The notes beneath the pieces were generated by a model. It worked only from the letters and a program-made list of their open reading frames with translations. It ran no database searches and had not been told where the DNA came from. Shown one piece after another: positions 24,166 to 34,300 of a DNA stretch of 40,461 nucleotides. Origin of the DNA: SAR202 cluster bacterium Io17-Chloro-G4 (GTDB lineage: Bacteria; Chloroflexota; Dehalococcoidia; Lucifugimonadales; UBA3495); contig MUCR01000062.1 in NCBI GenBank assembly GCA_002816455.1, forward strand, positions 1 to 40,461. Direction: 5' to 3'. How positions within the stretch are numbered: the stretch's first letter is position 1; each line of letters starts with the position of its first letter. The translations under genes were made by a program, and so were the position numbers.

Positions 24166-25749
24166 TTGGCTCGGCTGTTTGCCAGGCCTCCGTGGCCTCC
24201 GGCCATCGTCTGGGTTCCGGCCTTGGCTGTAGCCGCCGCAGTTCTTCTGCCCCCGGTCTACTTGTTTGTGCGCGCCGCCAGCGATGGCTCCAGCGCTGCC
24301 GATGCCCTGTTCCGGTTGCGTATCTTGGAAATTTTGGGGCGCACTCTGGTGTTGGTGATAGCGGTCTCCGTTGGCTCGGTGATCTTGGCTGTGCCATTAG
24401 CCTGGTTGACTGTGCGCACCGACCTGCCATTTCGCAAGTTTTGGGCGGTTCTCACGGCCTTGCCCTTGGTGATTCCCAGTTACGTCGGCGGCTTCATCGT
24501 CGTCCTGGTATTGGGACCCCGGGGCATGCTCCAGGGCTTACTGGAAAACCTCTTCGGCGTCGACCGCCTGCCGGATATCAACGGATTCGCCGGGGCGATG
24601 CTGACCCTTACTCTCCTGAGCTACCCCTATGTTCTACTCACGGTACGGGCTGGATTGCTGCGTTTGGATCCGGCTCTGGAGGAAAGTTCCCGCGGCCTGG
24701 GCCATAATGCTTGGTCCACGTTCTTTAGAGTGATACTCCGCCAATTGCGTCCCGCAATAGCTGGCGGGGCGCTGCTGGCGGCCCTGTACACGCTCAGCGA
24801 TTTCGGGGCCGTCTCCTTGCTGCGCTACGAGACTTTCACCTCGGCCATATTCGTTCAATACGGCTCGGCTTTGGACCGGACTCTGGGAGCGGCCATGTCC
24901 TTGGTGCTGGTCGCCTTGGCCTTGAGCCTGGTGGCCGGGGAGGCATTTACTCGAGGCGGAGCGCGGTACTACACCACTGGCACCGGTGTCTCCCGCCCCA
25001 TCTCAGAAGTCAAGCTGGGACGTTGGCTTTGGCCTTCGCTGGCCTTTTGCGGAATTGTAGTTTCCGCCGCCTTGCTTTTGCCCATGTCGATTCTCGGCTA
25101 TTGGGTGTATCGGGGCGTGGCCGCTGGCGAGCCTCTGCTGTTCCAATGGAATACGGTCCGAAACTCACTAACTGTATCCGGGCTGGCTGCGGGGGCCACC
25201 GTTGCTGTTGCCTTGCCCGTCGCCGTGATGTCGGTCCGCTACCTGGGCCTATTCAGTACCGTCTTGGAAAGAGTGACTTATATCGGATTTGCCTTGCCCG
25301 GTATCTCCATTGCCCTAGGGTTGGTCTTCTTCGGCGTTAATTATGCTCCGCCCATTTATCAGACCACCGGGATGCTAATCTTCGCTTATGTAGTGCTGTT
25401 TCTGTCTCCAGCAGTGGGGGCTGCCAGGACCTCGCTGTTGCAAGTCAGCCCCAGGATGGAAGAGGCTGCTAGAGGGCTAGGCAGCACGCCTCTCCGCGTT
25501 TTCACCTCGGTTACCCTGCCTCTCGTGCTGCCGGGAATACTATCCGGCGCCGCCCTGGTCTTCCTGCTAACTATGAAAGAATTGCCAGCCACTCTGATTT
25601 TGAGTCCAATTGGCTTCACCACGTTGGCGACCTCCATTTGGGCTGCCGCTTCCGAGGCATTCTTCGCCCGAGCCGCTGCGCCAGCGCTATTGCTGATTCT
25701 TGCTTCTTCCGTGCCCTTAGGATTCCTGATGCTTCGGGAGCGCCGATAG
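24166..25749 (+). CDS. fbpB: Ferric iron ABC transporter permease, FbpB type (two fused domains)
   Basis: Single-chain permease with two repeated binding-protein-dependent transport domains, about twelve helices in 527 residues. Each half has its cytoplasmic EAA loop contacting the ATPase: EESSRGLGHNAWSTFFRVILRQL (from about 171) and EEAARGLGSTPLRVFTSVTLPLV (from about 432). The start is a puzzle. TTG 24166 lacks a ribosome site, while GGAGGG at 24115-24120 is nine bases before an in-frame ATA at 24130; no ATG, GTG or TTG lies between. Translation may begin at ATA 24130, adding 12 residues. Co-directional with fbpA, it completes the importer with the divergent fbpC. Confidence 0.92.
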   Translation: MARLFARPPWPPAIVWVPALAVAAAVLLPPVYLFVRAASDGSSAADALFRLRILEILGRTLVLVIAVSVGSVILAVPLAWLTVRTDLPFRKFWAVLTALPLVIPSYVGGFIVVLVLGPRGMLQGLLENLFGVDRLPDINGFAGAMLTLTLLSYPYVLLTVRAGLLRLDPALEESSRGLGHNAWSTFFRVILRQLRPAIAGGALLAALYTLSDFGAVSLLRYETFTSAIFVQYGSALDRTLGAAMSLVLVALALSLVAGEAFTRGGARYYTTGTGVSRPISEVKLGRWLWPSLAFCGIVVSAALLLPMSILGYWVYRGVAAGEPLLFQWNTVRNSLTVSGLAAGATVAVALPVAVMSVRYLGLFSTVLERVTYIGFALPGISIALGLVFFGVNYAPPIYQTTGMLIFAYVVLFLSPAVGAARTSLLQVSPRMEEAARGLGSTPLRVFTSVTLPLVLPGILSGAALVFLLTMKELPATLILSPIGFTTLATSIWAAASEAFFARAAAPALLLILASSVPLGFLMLRERR

Positions 25750-25787
25750 CTGGCGTTATGGCTTGGCTCCATAGGCTATAATCTTCC

Positions 25788-25803
25788 GGGGCAGGGATGC
25801 CCC
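25788..25803 (+). promoter_or_regulatory. Leader hairpin before the amidohydrolase
   Basis: GGGGCA-GGGA-TGCCCC hairpin, six bases after a TATAAT (25777-25782) that has no good -35, and just ahead of the AGGAGA ribosome site. Function unknown. Confidence 0.3.
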
Positions 25804-25825
25804 GAAATTGCCCTAGGAGATAATA

Positions 25826-27115
25826 TTGGTTTCGTCACCAGTAACCCTCATTAAACCCGGCCTTTTGATTGATGGACTGGGTGGCGCTCCTCAAACAGGC
25901 GCCGCCATAGTGTTAAAAGAAAACCTGATCCATTGGATTGGACCCACTGAAGAAATCGAGACCAACCGAGAATTAAAAAATTTGGTTGACTCATCCGGTC
26001 AACATGGCTTACTGGAATTGCCCCAATGCACCCTATTGCCTGGACTAATCGACTGTCATAGCCACACCAACATGCCCGGCGACGGTCGCACCGGCGAGGA
26101 AGTGGCCAAAGACACCGACGACGTTCGCCTAATGCGGGCCGCCCGGAACACAACCTTGGCCCTGCAATCCGGCGTGACCACCCTATGCGACTGCGGGTCT
26201 TGGAACCACACCGCCTTTTCCTTAAAAGAGGGCATAGACTTGGGCTTGGTGCCCGGCCCTCGGTTAATGGTCTCCGGCCCGCCCGTTACGTCCACCGGCG
26301 GCCATCTTTGGTTCATGGGTGGAGAAGCGGACGGAGTTGATGGGGTGCGCAAGCAAGTCCGCTATCTGATAAAACAGGGCGCCGACATTATTAAAATCGC
26401 CGCCTCTGGAGGGAGCACTTTAACCAGCGATCCTTACCGTCCTTCCTACGGCGGCGAAGAACTTAAGACCATCGTGTTTGAGGCTCACAACCGGGCGAGG
26501 CCGGTGGCAGCCCATTGCCGCTCAACCGTGGCGATCAACAACGCTTTGGATGCTGGTGTGGATATGATTTTCCACTGCTTTTTCTCCGAGCCCGACGGCT
26601 CTTACCGGTTCGACCAAGCCACCGCAGATCGCTTGGCTCAAACGGGGACTTGGCTAAACCCGACGCACGCCCTGGGTAACCGCCGCCGTGTAGAGTTGCT
26701 CGAGATGAAAGAAAATGGGCCACTGGACAAAGTTGATGCCGCCATGTTGGAACGCATCGTAACCGGTCACCGAGACCGAATTGAGGCGTATAGCAAGATG
26801 GTCAAAATGGGCGCAAAGCTAATCGGAGGCTCCGATTGCGGTTGGGGTTCATACCCCTTTGGCGACTTCCAAGACGAAATAATATCGATGTCCGACTTCG
26901 GGCTCTCTCCCATGGAGTCCATCATGACGGGCACTCGAAACGCCGCTCAAGCCATAGGCAAGCTGGACTCCTTGGGCACCATTGAGCCCAAAAAAGAGGC
27001 GGACCTTCTTTTGGTGGAGGGCAACCCAGTGGATCAAATTGAAAGCCTGCGGGGCGTAACGGCCGTAATTTTGGGTGGGCGCTTGGTGCGCGATTCGCCA
27101 GCGCTTAGAAATTAG
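25826..27115 (+). CDS. Amidohydrolase, imidazolonepropionase/prolidase-like
   Basis: Metal-dependent hydrolase of the amidohydrolase superfamily, 429 residues. Metal ligands appear in order: H78-x-H80 in LIDCHSH, a Lys in ADIIKIAASGG that may be the carboxylated bridging residue, His in AAHC, His in MIFHCF and Asp in GGSDCGWG. The small beta-sandwich is built from both ends (LIKPGLLIDG... and IEPKKEADLLLVEGNP). Sequence style matches the imidazolonepropionase-like and Xaa-Pro dipeptidase amidohydrolases; the substrate may be a cyclic amide or dipeptide. TTG 25826 is backed by AGGAGA five bases upstream. The unknown gene at 27132 follows closely. Confidence 0.87.
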   Translation: MVSSPVTLIKPGLLIDGLGGAPQTGAAIVLKENLIHWIGPTEEIETNRELKNLVDSSGQHGLLELPQCTLLPGLIDCHSHTNMPGDGRTGEEVAKDTDDVRLMRAARNTTLALQSGVTTLCDCGSWNHTAFSLKEGIDLGLVPGPRLMVSGPPVTSTGGHLWFMGGEADGVDGVRKQVRYLIKQGADIIKIAASGGSTLTSDPYRPSYGGEELKTIVFEAHNRARPVAAHCRSTVAINNALDAGVDMIFHCFFSEPDGSYRFDQATADRLAQTGTWLNPTHALGNRRRVELLEMKENGPLDKVDAAMLERIVTGHRDRIEAYSKMVKMGAKLIGGSDCGWGSYPFGDFQDEIISMSDFGLSPMESIMTGTRNAAQAIGKLDSLGTIEPKKEADLLLVEGNPVDQIESLRGVTAVILGGRLVRDSPALRN

Positions 27116-27131
27116 CCTGGGACGGGTCACT

Positions 27132-27524
27132 ATGCACCATTGGGAAGTGGGCGGAGAAATCAATATAGGTTGGCCCGACTTTGGGCGGCCCGAACACACT
27201 TTCACCATCGCAAATATGGACCTATTGGGTCAAGTGCTGCGGGCCAGGGTGACCGACGGCGAAAAAGAAGGCGGCTTCCTGGTGGTCCATGATTGCCCGG
27301 AAGTGGTTTTGGAGATGTTGGCCGAACAGGCGACCAGCAAACTCGGGTTCAAAGTAATTGTCTCCAACCTGCGCTGTAGCGTCGACGGGGAGGTGCTGCG
27401 CAGTTTTGACTACGAATGGTACCCCACTCCCGAGTATGCCCAGCGGCCCACCGACCTAGCCGTTGCGATTTCCGAGGCTCTGGAAGCCATGAAACAAGGT
27501 GACAGTGGTTCGACTTTGTCGTGA
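27132..27524 (+). CDS. Unrecognised protein (130 aa)
   Basis: No family recognised. It is soluble, acidic, without signal peptide or membrane helix, with mixed alpha/beta character; hydrophobic strands such as GGFLVVHDCP and LGFKVIVSNLRC suggest a compact fold. ATG 27132 lies 16 bases after the amidohydrolase stop, implying co-transcription and perhaps a related function. The frame extends upstream to TTG 27075 inside that gene, less likely. It ends at a block of dispersed repeats. Confidence 0.6.
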   Translation: MHHWEVGGEINIGWPDFGRPEHTFTIANMDLLGQVLRARVTDGEKEGGFLVVHDCPEVVLEMLAEQATSKLGFKVIVSNLRCSVDGEVLRSFDYEWYPTPEYAQRPTDLAVAISEALEAMKQGDSGSTLS

Positions 27525-27525
27525 C

Positions 27526-27604
27526 TTCCCGGCATTGCCGAGGACGCCCGATAGAATCTCTTGCTCCAGGCACAAAGATTCTTCGCTGCTCGCAGAATGA
27601 CGGA
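27526..27604. repeat. Two dispersed repeats in tandem
   Basis: 27526-27558 matches 8255-8287 (27 of 33). 27577-27604 (AGATTCTTCGCTGCTCGCAG then AATGACGG) matches the right arm of the inverted repeat at 9391-9476. Together they occupy the start of the 233-base gap before the cupin gene. Confidence 0.55.
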
Positions 27605-27757
27605 CGCTAGGGGACATTTGGGGCAAGGCTGGTCGGAGCTAGCAAGTGCAAATTGTGGACTTGCTGGCCGTACCAAGGTATTATTATCCACGCCCACGTT
27701 CGCCGCTTCACAAACCGAAGACGTAGGCTATTCCACACTAAATATAGGAGAACTCTC

Positions 27758-28129
27758 ATGAAGAAAGTAACAATGAGCGATGTGCCAATTACAAAGGCTG
27801 AAATGACCGGAGGCCTCATGACCGGGACCCAGGTTTGGCGGCAGCCCATTTTAGATACCGGTGACAGCAGCAATTTTAACTTCGCCATAGTTAAATTCGA
27901 CGCAGGTTCCCGAAACAAGTTCCACAAGCACTCCGGCGACCAGATCCTGATAGTCACCGAAGGCACCGGAAAAGTGGTCAACGACAACGAGACCCTTACT
28001 GTCACCGAGGGAGATATTGTGCTGATTCCCGCCCAGGAAAACCACTGGCACGGCGCTCCCGACTCCACCGCCATGGCTCACATTACCATCACCGTAGCTG
28101 GCAGCCAGACGGAGCAAACCGAAGCTTAA
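27758..28129 (+). CDS. Cupin-domain protein
   Basis: Small single-domain cupin of 123 residues. Motif 1 carries ligands H-K-H in RNKFHKHSGDQILIVTEGTG, and motif 2 has His residues in GDIVLIPAQENHWHGAP, enough for a mononuclear metal site. Such proteins may be dioxygenases, isomerases or sensors of small carbonyl compounds; the reaction is not evident. AGGAG seven bases before ATG 27758 fixes the start, although the frame is open further upstream. It ends before the strong terminator at 28157-28197. Confidence 0.88.
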   Translation: MKKVTMSDVPITKAEMTGGLMTGTQVWRQPILDTGDSSNFNFAIVKFDAGSRNKFHKHSGDQILIVTEGTGKVVNDNETLTVTEGDIVLIPAQENHWHGAPDSTAMAHITITVAGSQTEQTEA

Positions 28130-28156
28130 CGATCCGTCCGCCGCCAATCCGAACGC

Positions 28157-28197
28157 AAAAAGCCCCAGAGTGCAGTTCACTGCACTCTGGGGCTTTT
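28157..28197. terminator. Strong intrinsic terminator, usable in both directions
   Basis: A 14-base perfect stem (GCCCCAGAGTGCAG and complement) with loop TTCA, flanked by AAAAA on the left and TTTT on the right. It ends the cupin transcript and, read leftwards, could also stop transcripts from the converging 28457-29356 gene. Confidence 0.9.
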
Positions 28198-28304
28198 CTT
28201 GATCCACTGAAATGTGATTCGCCTGGGTAACACCGGTCGCTTAGTACTGAGGCGTGCTAGTCACATTGGTGTAATATCCCACAGTAATAACTCTGCTACC
28301 AAAT

Positions 28305-28413
28305 CCGCTCACCCTGAGCGTGTCGAGGGGCCATTCAGCGTTAGAATGGTTCGACAAGCTCGGATTCCATCGAGAGTCTCGACAAAGTCAGACCTGTCCT
28401 GAGTTCGTCGAAG
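28305..28413. repeat. Cluster of TTCGACAAGCTC/GAGCTTGTCGAA-type short repeats
   Basis: Three related units: CACCCTGAGCGTGTCGAGGGG (28310-28330 region), GGTTCGACAAGCTCGG (28348-28363) and GTCCTGAGTTCGTCGAAG (28396-28413), in alternating orientation. This 13-mer type is widespread between bacterial genes. The 327-base gap contains no gene. Confidence 0.6.
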
Positions 28414-28456
28414 TGCTCACCACAAGCGCACGGCGCTAGCTTTGGTGACCTCGAGT

Positions 28457-29356
28457 CTAACCTCGCTTCATGTGGGCAGCCAGTTGTTGGATGGTCTCCC
28501 CCAAGGACCGGTTTTCGTCCCTGTTCTCCGGGGTCTCTTCTCCCATGGAGGTGCTGCCGACTAATCGATACATGTCGGCCACACCTTGGAAAATCAGAGG
28601 AGTGAGGCCCAAGCCGTCGAAGGTCGCCTCGATTTCTTGCATCTCGCTTACCCAGCGGTTGGCCTTGGCTGGCAATCCGGGCAACCATCCTTCCATCCGT
28701 TGGTGCACTGCAGGCTGGCTGCTCTGAAATTCTGCTAATAAATCCTTGGAAAGCCCCAGCATTTCAGCGGCCATCAGCAACTCGGTAAACAATGCCGCAG
28801 TGCCCTTGGTCATGGCGGCGTAGCACATCTTGATTCCAGACGCCTGGCCGGTATCCGGGCCTATAACCCGGACGTCTAGACCCCGTTCTTTCAAACCTTC
28901 CATCTCCGCCGCATGAGACCCCGATGCGTAAAAACGGGGGCTCGATCCATTCCTGGGTGGCCCGCCTATGATGGAAGCGTCAACGTAGCGGCTACCTGTT
29001 GCGCTGATGAGACTCTCCATCTCCCGGGAAAGCTGAGGCGAGATGGCGTTGCATTCGGCAAATAACAATTTCGTCCTTGTGGCGGCTATAGCATCGGCTA
29101 CTTCCTGACACAGCTGCGGCACAGCTTCACTCACCGTTATGCTGAGAATCAGGTCCGACTGCTCCACCAACTCTTTCATTGTGGGAACATCGGTTATGCC
29201 CGCTTGCTCCGATAGCATTTTGGTGCGGGGGCTTCTGCCGTACAGGCACGTGAGAACTCTGACCTCATGCTCCCTGAGCAAGCGACCTACGGCATGGCCC
29301 ATGTCGCCGGGGCTAAGAATCGCGATTGTCTCGAGACTACTGTTGGACTTGGGCAT
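28457..29356 (-). CDS. 6-phosphogluconate/3-hydroxyisobutyrate dehydrogenase-like NAD(P)-dependent protein (DUF1932 type)
   Basis: Beta-hydroxyacid dehydrogenase family protein of 299 residues. The N-terminal Rossmann domain opens ETIAILSPGDMGHAVGRLL, and residues near VDASIIGGPP are the substrate-loop region. The helical domain has the catalytic-type Lys in GIKMCYAAMTKG. The C-terminal part resembles the DUF1932 subgroup rather than classical HIBADH. GGGAAGG before ATG 29356 supports the start. It follows the znuB-like gene by 31 bases on the same strand, so it may be the last gene of that operon, though nothing in its sequence suggests a metal role. The reaction is unknown. Confidence 0.82.
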   Translation of the reverse strand: MPKSNSSLETIAILSPGDMGHAVGRLLREHEVRVLTCLYGRSPRTKMLSEQAGITDVPTMKELVEQSDLILSITVSEAVPQLCQEVADAIAATRTKLLFAECNAISPQLSREMESLISATGSRYVDASIIGGPPRNGSSPRFYASGSHAAEMEGLKERGLDVRVIGPDTGQASGIKMCYAAMTKGTAALFTELLMAAEMLGLSKDLLAEFQSSQPAVHQRMEGWLPGLPAKANRWVSEMQEIEATFDGLGLTPLIFQGVADMYRLVGSTSMGEETPENRDENRSLGETIQQLAAHMKRG

Positions 29357-29387
29357 TTTGGAAAACCTTCCCGGTCGTGGATTTAGG

Positions 29388-30236
29388 CTAAAGCGCCGGG
29401 GCCTTTGGTGGACCTTTGACTGCCACCGAAAATTTGCTCTTCATATTGGAGTAGGCCATAACTGCCGCAAACAGGACCGCCTCGACCAGCACCACGCTGG
29501 CGCCTGAGGACACGTCAATGTAAAAACTAACGTAGATACCGGCGAAGCCGCAAAACGCTCCCAGCGTCGAGGATAAGAGCAGCATTCTGCTGAAGCTGTC
29601 GGTCAGCAACCTGGCCACAATGGGCGGTATCACCGTAGCTCCGGCGATTAGCAACACGCCCAAGACCTGCATGGAAACTACGATGGTCCCCGCCAGCACT
29701 ATGGAGAACAGTGTCTCTATCCAACCGGTGGGCACGCCGTAGAACTTAGCTACTTCCACATCGAAGGTGGCGAAAAGAAATTGCTTGTAAGCGACGAACA
29801 GGATCAGCGATGCGGCCACCACCACCACGGATATGGCCAGCAGGTCGCCGTTGCTGACTCCCAAGATGTTGCCGAATAAGGCTGCGTCAAAGTCCTGGGT
29901 GAAGCTCTTGTACCTGCTGATTAACACTATCCCCAAAGCGAAGCTGGCCGTGGTTATGACGCCAATGGCGGCATCGGCGTTGATCTTCCGCTTTCGAGTG
30001 GTCAACGTAATGAGTTGAGCGCATAGGAACCCCCAAATGCTGGCGCCGACGAAGAAATTCAGCGACATGACATAACTCGCCACCGCTCCGCCCAGGACCG
30101 CATGGGAAAGGCCGTGGCCGATGTAGGCCATGCGGCGAAGGATGATGTACACGCCGATTAGCCCGCACAGCCCTCCCACCAAGGTGGCCGCAATAATTCC
30201 TCGAACAAAAAACTGGTACTCAAAGGGTTCAAACAT
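29388..30236 (-). CDS. znuB: Metal ABC transporter permease, ZnuB type, second copy
   Basis: ABC-3 family permease of 282 residues with the expected helices and the family segments GLIGVYIILRRMAYIGHGLSHAVLGG and SMQVLGVLLIAGATVIPP. It differs clearly from the copy at 3209, so the two are distant paralogs rather than a recent duplication. Its start overlaps the end of the ATPase gene by eight bases. It should form the channel of the second importer. MntB/ZnuB distinction is not visible from sequence alone. Confidence 0.92.
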   Translation of the reverse strand: MFEPFEYQFFVRGIIAATLVGGLCGLIGVYIILRRMAYIGHGLSHAVLGGAVASYVMSLNFFVGASIWGFLCAQLITLTTRKRKINADAAIGVITTASFALGIVLISRYKSFTQDFDAALFGNILGVSNGDLLAISVVVVAASLILFVAYKQFLFATFDVEVAKFYGVPTGWIETLFSIVLAGTIVVSMQVLGVLLIAGATVIPPIVARLLTDSFSRMLLLSSTLGAFCGFAGIYVSFYIDVSSGASVVLVEAVLFAAVMAYSNMKSKFSVAVKGPPKAPAL

Positions 30237-31233
30237 GTTCGACTTCCTGTTCTTGGTCCTGGACCGGGTTCGGTTGGACAGGTTTATGCTCTAGCTCTTC
30301 GAGTTGGTCATGATCGTGGTCATGGGGATGGCCGTGGCCATGCCCGTTTCCTGACCCGTGATCCGTTCCCTGATCCGAACCGTTCGTATGAGCCGCCTCG
30401 AGCTTTTGGATTTCCGGCTCTTCGGCGTGGCGGCCGTAGGCGTGGGGGCTCTCAGCCACCAGGGTCATGCCCTGGTAGCGGATCACCGGCATATCCGCCC
30501 CGTAGGTTAGTTTTAAGATTTCCGAGGTTATTACCTCCGTCGGCGGTCCTTCCGCCAACACCCGGCCGTTCAGACAAACAATCCAGGGCAAGTGAACTGC
30601 CACTGCATTGATCTCGTGGGTGGTCATGATGATGGTGATGCCTTGGTGGTTTAGCTCGTGGAGCACATGCATCACGTCGTCCCGGGTCTTGATGTCGACG
30701 CCCGAGGTCGGCTCATCCAAAAGCAGAATGCGGCGGCTGCCAACTAGCGCACGGGCCAGGAATACCCGCTGCTGCTGACCGCCGGAGAGCTCCCGTATGT
30801 GCCTGTTGGCCAGTTCGGAAATCCCCAAGCGTTCCATCATCTCCGCAGCCAACATCCGGTCTTCGCGGCTATACCAGGGGAAGAACCGCTTGTCCATGGT
30901 CCGCCCCATCATCACGACTTCTTGGACCGTCACTGGGAAGTTCCAATCTATGGTCTCCAGTTGAGGCACGTAACCGACCTTGGTCCTTTGCTGGCTGGTG
31001 GGCACACCTTCCACTACAACTTGTCCTTGGAAAATGTCCACGGCGCCCAGAATTGTCCTGAGAAGGGTCGTCTTTCCCGAGCCGCTAGGTCCCAGAAGCC
31101 CAACGAAGTCGCCTTCCATAATGTCCAAGGTTACGTCGGAAAGGACTTCCCGTTTGTCGTAGCCGCAGGTTAGACCCCTAATCTGAACTACGGCATGTCC
31201 TTCGTGTCGTTGGAGTGGCATCGGATGTAACAT
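30229..31233 (-). CDS. znuC: Metal ABC transporter ATPase, ZnuC type, with His-rich C-terminal tail
   Basis: Complete ABC ATPase: Walker A GPSGSGKTT (48-56), cluster 9 stretch YVPQLETIDWNFPVTV, LSGGQ (149-153), Walker B ILLLDE (169-174), H206. After the usual end, near residue 265, there are about 70 extra residues including HGHGHPHDHDHD (seven His between 292 and 308), followed by an acidic end. The tail would bind zinc or similar metals in the cytoplasm and may sense or buffer the imported metal. The first copy (2277) lacks it. 125 bases separate this gene from the ABC exporter upstream; a ribosome site is not strong at ATG 31233. Confidence 0.92.
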   Translation of the reverse strand: MLHPMPLQRHEGHAVVQIRGLTCGYDKREVLSDVTLDIMEGDFVGLLGPSGSGKTTLLRTILGAVDIFQGQVVVEGVPTSQQRTKVGYVPQLETIDWNFPVTVQEVVMMGRTMDKRFFPWYSREDRMLAAEMMERLGISELANRHIRELSGGQQQRVFLARALVGSRRILLLDEPTSGVDIKTRDDVMHVLHELNHQGITIIMTTHEINAVAVHLPWIVCLNGRVLAEGPPTEVITSEILKLTYGADMPVIRYQGMTLVAESPHAYGRHAEEPEIQKLEAAHTNGSDQGTDHGSGNGHGHGHPHDHDHDQLEELEHKPVQPNPVQDQEQEVEHV

Positions 31234-31358
31234 GATTTTCCTTTACCGGTGACGGGCCCGATTTGTTCTACGGAGCGGGCAATATTCTTGCTGGTTCACA
31301 GGTTCTTTGGTTCTCGAATAGTGGTTCCCGAAATTTTTGCCGAATATTTTTAAATGAA

Positions 31359-34300
31359 CTAATGATGGTGCTCATCATGGCCCGACAAGCCATGCCACGG
31401 TTTTGAACCAGCGCCATGATGGCCGTGATCCTGTCCATGCTCGTCTTCGTGGCTATCACCGTGGCCATTATGCTCGGAGGACCGGCTGGTGGCGCCAACC
31501 AACTGGGTGGAAACCAGTTGGGAGTAGAGACCGCTTTGAGCCAGAAGGTGATGGTGGTCGCCTTGCTCCACTACGTGCCCATCATCCAGCACTACGATAC
31601 GGTCTGCCTCCCTGATGGTAGACAGCCTGTGGGCGATTACCAGGGTGGTCCGCCCTTCCATCAAGCGTTCCAATGCGTGGCGGACCTGCTGTTCGTTCAC
31701 TGCGTCTAGGTGGGAAGTGGCTTCGTCTAGGACCAACACAGGAGAGTTCTTGAGTAGGGCTCGGGCAATGGAAATTCGCTGCCTCTGACCCCCTGATAGC
31801 TGCATGCCCCTCTCTCCCGCCATCGTTTCATATCCGTCGGGGAAGGACATGATGAAATCGTGGGCGTTCGCTTGTTGCGCCGCCTCCTCAACTTCTTGGT
31901 CGGTGGCGTCTTGGCGGCCCAACCGCAGGTTGTCCTTGATTGTAGCGTTAAATAAATACGTGTCTTGAGTCACTAGAGCGATTTGCTCTCTCAGGTGGTC
32001 CAAGCCAAAGTCTTTTAAGTCGTGCCCACCCAGGTCTATTTGCCCGTGTCCGGGGTCCCAAAACCGCATCAGGAGGTTGGCGCAGGTCGACTTTCCGGCA
32101 CCGGAACGGCCAACCAAAGCCACAGTCTCTCCCGGCTCGGCGCTGAAACTCACGTTGTGGAGCGCTTGTGGCTCGTGTGGCCCATAGGAAAATCCAACTT
32201 CGTGGAAACTTATGGACGGAGCGACCGCGCCATTAGAAGATATTGGTCCGTGAACGCCTTTTCCATCTACGACCGGAACCGGCTCATCATGGATTGAGAA
32301 GACCCGACGGGCTGCCGCCAAGGTTTCCAACAGTTGTTTCATTGTTCTGGCTAGGTCCGAAACCGGAGCGAAGGCGGCCACTGACAGAATTACAGCTAAA
32401 ATCAATTCGGGCCGGGAGATATCTCCCTGAATCATGAACCACAGCGCCATGGCCAAGACCGTCAGCCCTCCCAATGCAGTCATCGCTTCGATAAATCCAA
32501 CCTGGAAGGCCTGCTCTTTTAGGAAACGCATCTGGGAGTGGGCGAACACCCAACCGTTGCGCACGATTTCGGCGGCGCGGGCCCGGCCTCGCCCAAAGGC
32601 GGAAATTTCACGCAGCCCTTGGATGCTGTCCACCATGTGAGCGTGGACTTCTCCTACTTGCTCGCGCAATTCCTCGCCCAAGCGTTCGGCCCTTTTTTGA
32701 GCGATGAATGGGCTCACCGCCACCGCCACCAAGAAAGGAGCAAGCACCAAAGCCAATGGCCAAGAGATAACCGCCAAGGTTGCCAGCACCGCCGCGGGCA
32801 CCAAAATCGCCACGAAAGCCGGGGTGATGGTGTGGGCGAAGAAGAACTCCACCAACTCTACATCGCCGCCGACGATGCTGATCAGGTCTCCGGACCGGCG
32901 GCGGACCAAGTAAGCAGGGGCCAGCGGGTCCAGCTTGTCGTACATGTCCACCCGCATCTCGGCCAGCAGGCGATAAGCTAGGTCGTGGGCTATCCAAGAC
33001 TCGGCCCAGGTGAAAAGTCCTACCATGGGCACAAATATGCCCAATAATACGATGAGCAGGGTCAACTCACCGCCGGTTATGACTTGGCCGACCAGCAGAG
33101 CGCCAATTACGCCCACGCCGATGATGGAGCCGTGGTGAGCGAGCCCCAAGACAAAGGTCAGCGCCAGTTGGCCCCACCAAGGTTTAACCAGGTTTAGGAG
33201 CCTGCCCCACACCGCCATAATCCCGATGGGCTTTCCACCTGCATGGCCGTCCTCCGCCGTTTCCGCCGCCGGGGCATGGTGGTGACCATGGCCGTGATCG
33301 TCACCGTGGCCATGAAGCGTCTGAGGAAGGGAGGACATGGCCTCCGATGGTGATTGCACTGCGTGATCGGGATCTTCTTCCCGGGCCACCGTGGCGACCA
33401 TGTAATCCTCTTCTGGCCCCGCTTGTTGCTGGGCCATCAAAAGGGCGTACGCGCCGTTTGCCGCCACCATCTCGTCATGCGTGCCTGATTCCACCAAGCG
33501 GCCGTTCTCCAGTACCAATATGCGGTTGGCGTTGACCACGCTGGACAGCCGGTGGGCTATGACCAGGGTGGTTCTGCCTTCCATAAGGCGGTCCAGCGCT
33601 TGTTGGATCAACGCCTCGTTTTCGGCGTCCACATTGGACAATGCCTCGTCCAGCACCAGAATCGGTGCGTCTTTCAACAAAGCGCGGGCGATGGCGATGC
33701 GTTGCTTCTGCCCTCCTGAAAGCCGTAAGGCCCGTTCGCCCACCATAGTTTCGTAACCATGGGACAACCCGGAAATGAAGTCGTGGGCGTTGGCGGCCCT
33801 GGCAGCGCTTTCCAGTTGTTCCTGGGTAGCCTCCGGGTTGCCGAAGCGCAAGTTGTCGGCCACGCTCCCGTGGAACAAGTAAGTATCTTGAGTCACCACA
33901 GCGATGTGCCGCCTCAAGTATTCTAAAGGCAATTCCCGAATGTCTTTGCCACCCAGAAGAATCCGGCCGTGCTGAGGGTCGTAAAAGCGCAAAAGCAGCC
34001 AAACCGCGGTCGACTTTCCAGCGCCACTCGATCCCACCAAACCCATGGTCTCGCCCGCCGCCAAGGTAAAGGAAACCTCTTCCAACACCGAACGGCGACC
34101 ACCGCTGTAAGCAAAGGACACTCCGTCGAACGCAATCTCAGGTGAGAGTAGGTTTTGGCCATCTATATCGTAGAGTTGGCCGGAATGAATCCCGCCATTT
34201 GTTTGGTTTGTGGCCGTAAAGTTGTCGTTAGCCATCGTGGCCTGGGCAATACCGGCCTGAGCTTCAATGTCGGCAGAGCCCGGATCCTTGACATCCACTT

